Shown here in pieces: positions 5,279 to 5,794 of a DNA stretch of 5,794 nucleotides. This DNA is from Leucobacter_A sp035514995 (GTDB taxonomy: Bacteria > Actinomycetota > Actinomycetes > Actinomycetales > Microbacteriaceae), in NCBI GenBank assembly GCA_035514995.1, contig DATJCC010000011.1, positions 1 through 5,794 of the forward strand, in the 5' to 3' direction. Each line of letters starts with the position of its first letter. Position 1 is the first letter of the stretch. Both the position numbers and the translations under genes were made by a program. Below the pieces are notes generated by a model that saw only the letters and a list, made by a program, of their open reading frames with translations, was not told the origin of the DNA and searched no databases.

Positions 5279-5794
5279 TTGACCGCTCACACGAACCCGA
5301 TCCCTATCCCACCTCGCTCTCAGCCAGAACCCCCTGTCAACTACGACGCCCGCAACACTCGTGTTATATGGTTGCTGCTTGCTGCGAGCTTCGTAGTGAT
5401 TTTAAATGAAACCATAATGAGTGTTGCAATTCCAGAACTCATGCATGATTTAAAAATCGACGAGCGTGCTGCCCAGTGGCTCACAACTGTGTTCATGCTC
5501 ACTATGGCAATTGTCATACCGATAACCGGGTTCCTCCTCCAGCGCTTCAACACCAGGCCAGTGTTTATCGCCGCAATGACTCTTTTTTCAAGCGGCACTC
5601 TCATAGCAGCTTTGGCGCCTGGTTTTAGTGTGCTTTTAATCGCGCGTGTGGTGCAAGCTTCAGGAACAGCAATCATGATGCCGCTACTAATGACAACGGT
5701 TATGACCCTGGTTCCGGCAGCAATCCGTGGTAAAACAATGGGCAACATTTCTATTGTTATTTCTGTAGCACCCGCAATCGGTCCAACAGTTTCT
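5279..5794 (+). CDS. MFS drug:H+ antiporter of the DHA2 (14-TM) family, N-terminal part
   Basis: The frame is open to the window edge: 172 residues visible, C-terminus missing. The only upstream stop in frame is TGA 5210-5212. No ATG occurs before residue 47, which is already inside TM1, so TTG 5279 (weak GGA six bases upstream) is chosen over TTG 5264, which has no ribosome binding site. A proline-rich cytoplasmic lead (NPIPIPPRSQPEPP) precedes TM1 (about 29-52), and further membrane helices lie at about 66-86, 96-115, 116-142 and 152-172. DHA2 signatures follow in order: NETIMSVAIPELMHDL at the end of TM1, motif A as GFLLQRFNTRPVF (84-96), motif B with R123, Q126 and G129, and the antiporter motif C ending APAIGP (165-169). 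Such proteins export drugs or toxic metabolites across the cytoplasmic membrane in exchange for protons. The substrate cannot be told from this fragment. Expression is probably controlled through the palindrome in its leader. Confidence 0.9.
   Translation, partial: MTAHTNPIPIPPRSQPEPPVNYDARNTRVIWLLLAASFVVILNETIMSVAIPELMHDLKIDERAAQWLTTVFMLTMAIVIPITGFLLQRFNTRPVFIAAMTLFSSGTLIAALAPGFSVLLIARVVQASGTAIMMPLLMTTVMTLVPAAIRGKTMGNISIVISVAPAIGPTVS

Noticed and set aside
5341..5748. Minus-strand 135-codon frame opposite the MFS gene
   Set aside because: Shadow of the transporter, whose + strand frame shows MFS motifs A, B and C in order.

Overview
The window comes from a Gram-positive actinobacterium-like genome with moderately low GC (below 50% by eye; not counted). 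Three things suggest Actinomycetota: two large ATPase/TPR/LuxR-type regulators, a short membrane protein joining a PLDc_N-type hydrophobic module to a C-terminal SHOCT motif, and the HTH signature SPKTVEHHVARIRNRLG in the first regulator, which resembles actinobacterial IniR-like proteins. No genus can be named from the sequence alone. There is no rRNA, tRNA, CRISPR array or recognisable insertion sequence.

Layout. (1) Bases 1-1103, + strand: the C-terminal 366 residues of a large LuxR-family regulator whose N-terminal part lies before the window. (2) Bases 1100-3916, - strand: a complete 938-residue LAL-type regulator (P-loop ATPase, helical repeats, LuxR HTH). The two regulators converge and overlap by four bases; their stop codons share one TTAA. 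(3) Bases 3917-4459: a gap without a secure gene, holding a possible 46-codon ORF, a 42-nt stem-loop, two inverted repeats in front of the regulator and a GC-rich hairpin just after the next gene. (4) Bases 4460-4846, - strand: a complete 128-residue two-TM/SHOCT membrane protein with a good ribosome binding site and a plausible promoter. (5) Bases 4847-5278: a second gap with a nested palindrome at 4929-4965, two overlapping minus-strand reading frames that could be a broken small gene, a rightward promoter candidate and a perfect 17-bp palindrome at 5221-5237. (6) Bases 5279-5794, + strand: the first 172 residues of a DHA2-family MFS drug:H+ antiporter that runs out of the window, probably starting at TTG.

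Functionally this looks like an accessory stress or drug-response neighbourhood: two ATP-dependent one-component regulators, a small envelope protein and an efflux pump. No regulator-target link is proven. The palindrome in the leader of the efflux gene and the inverted repeats before the second regulator are the best candidate binding sites. The most unusual points are the tail-to-tail regulators sharing a stop tetranucleotide, and the two intergenic gaps, which both show protein-like minus-strand frames that may be gene remnants or unannotated small proteins. Confidence in those frames is low because open frames of this length arise by chance in such AT-leaning DNA.
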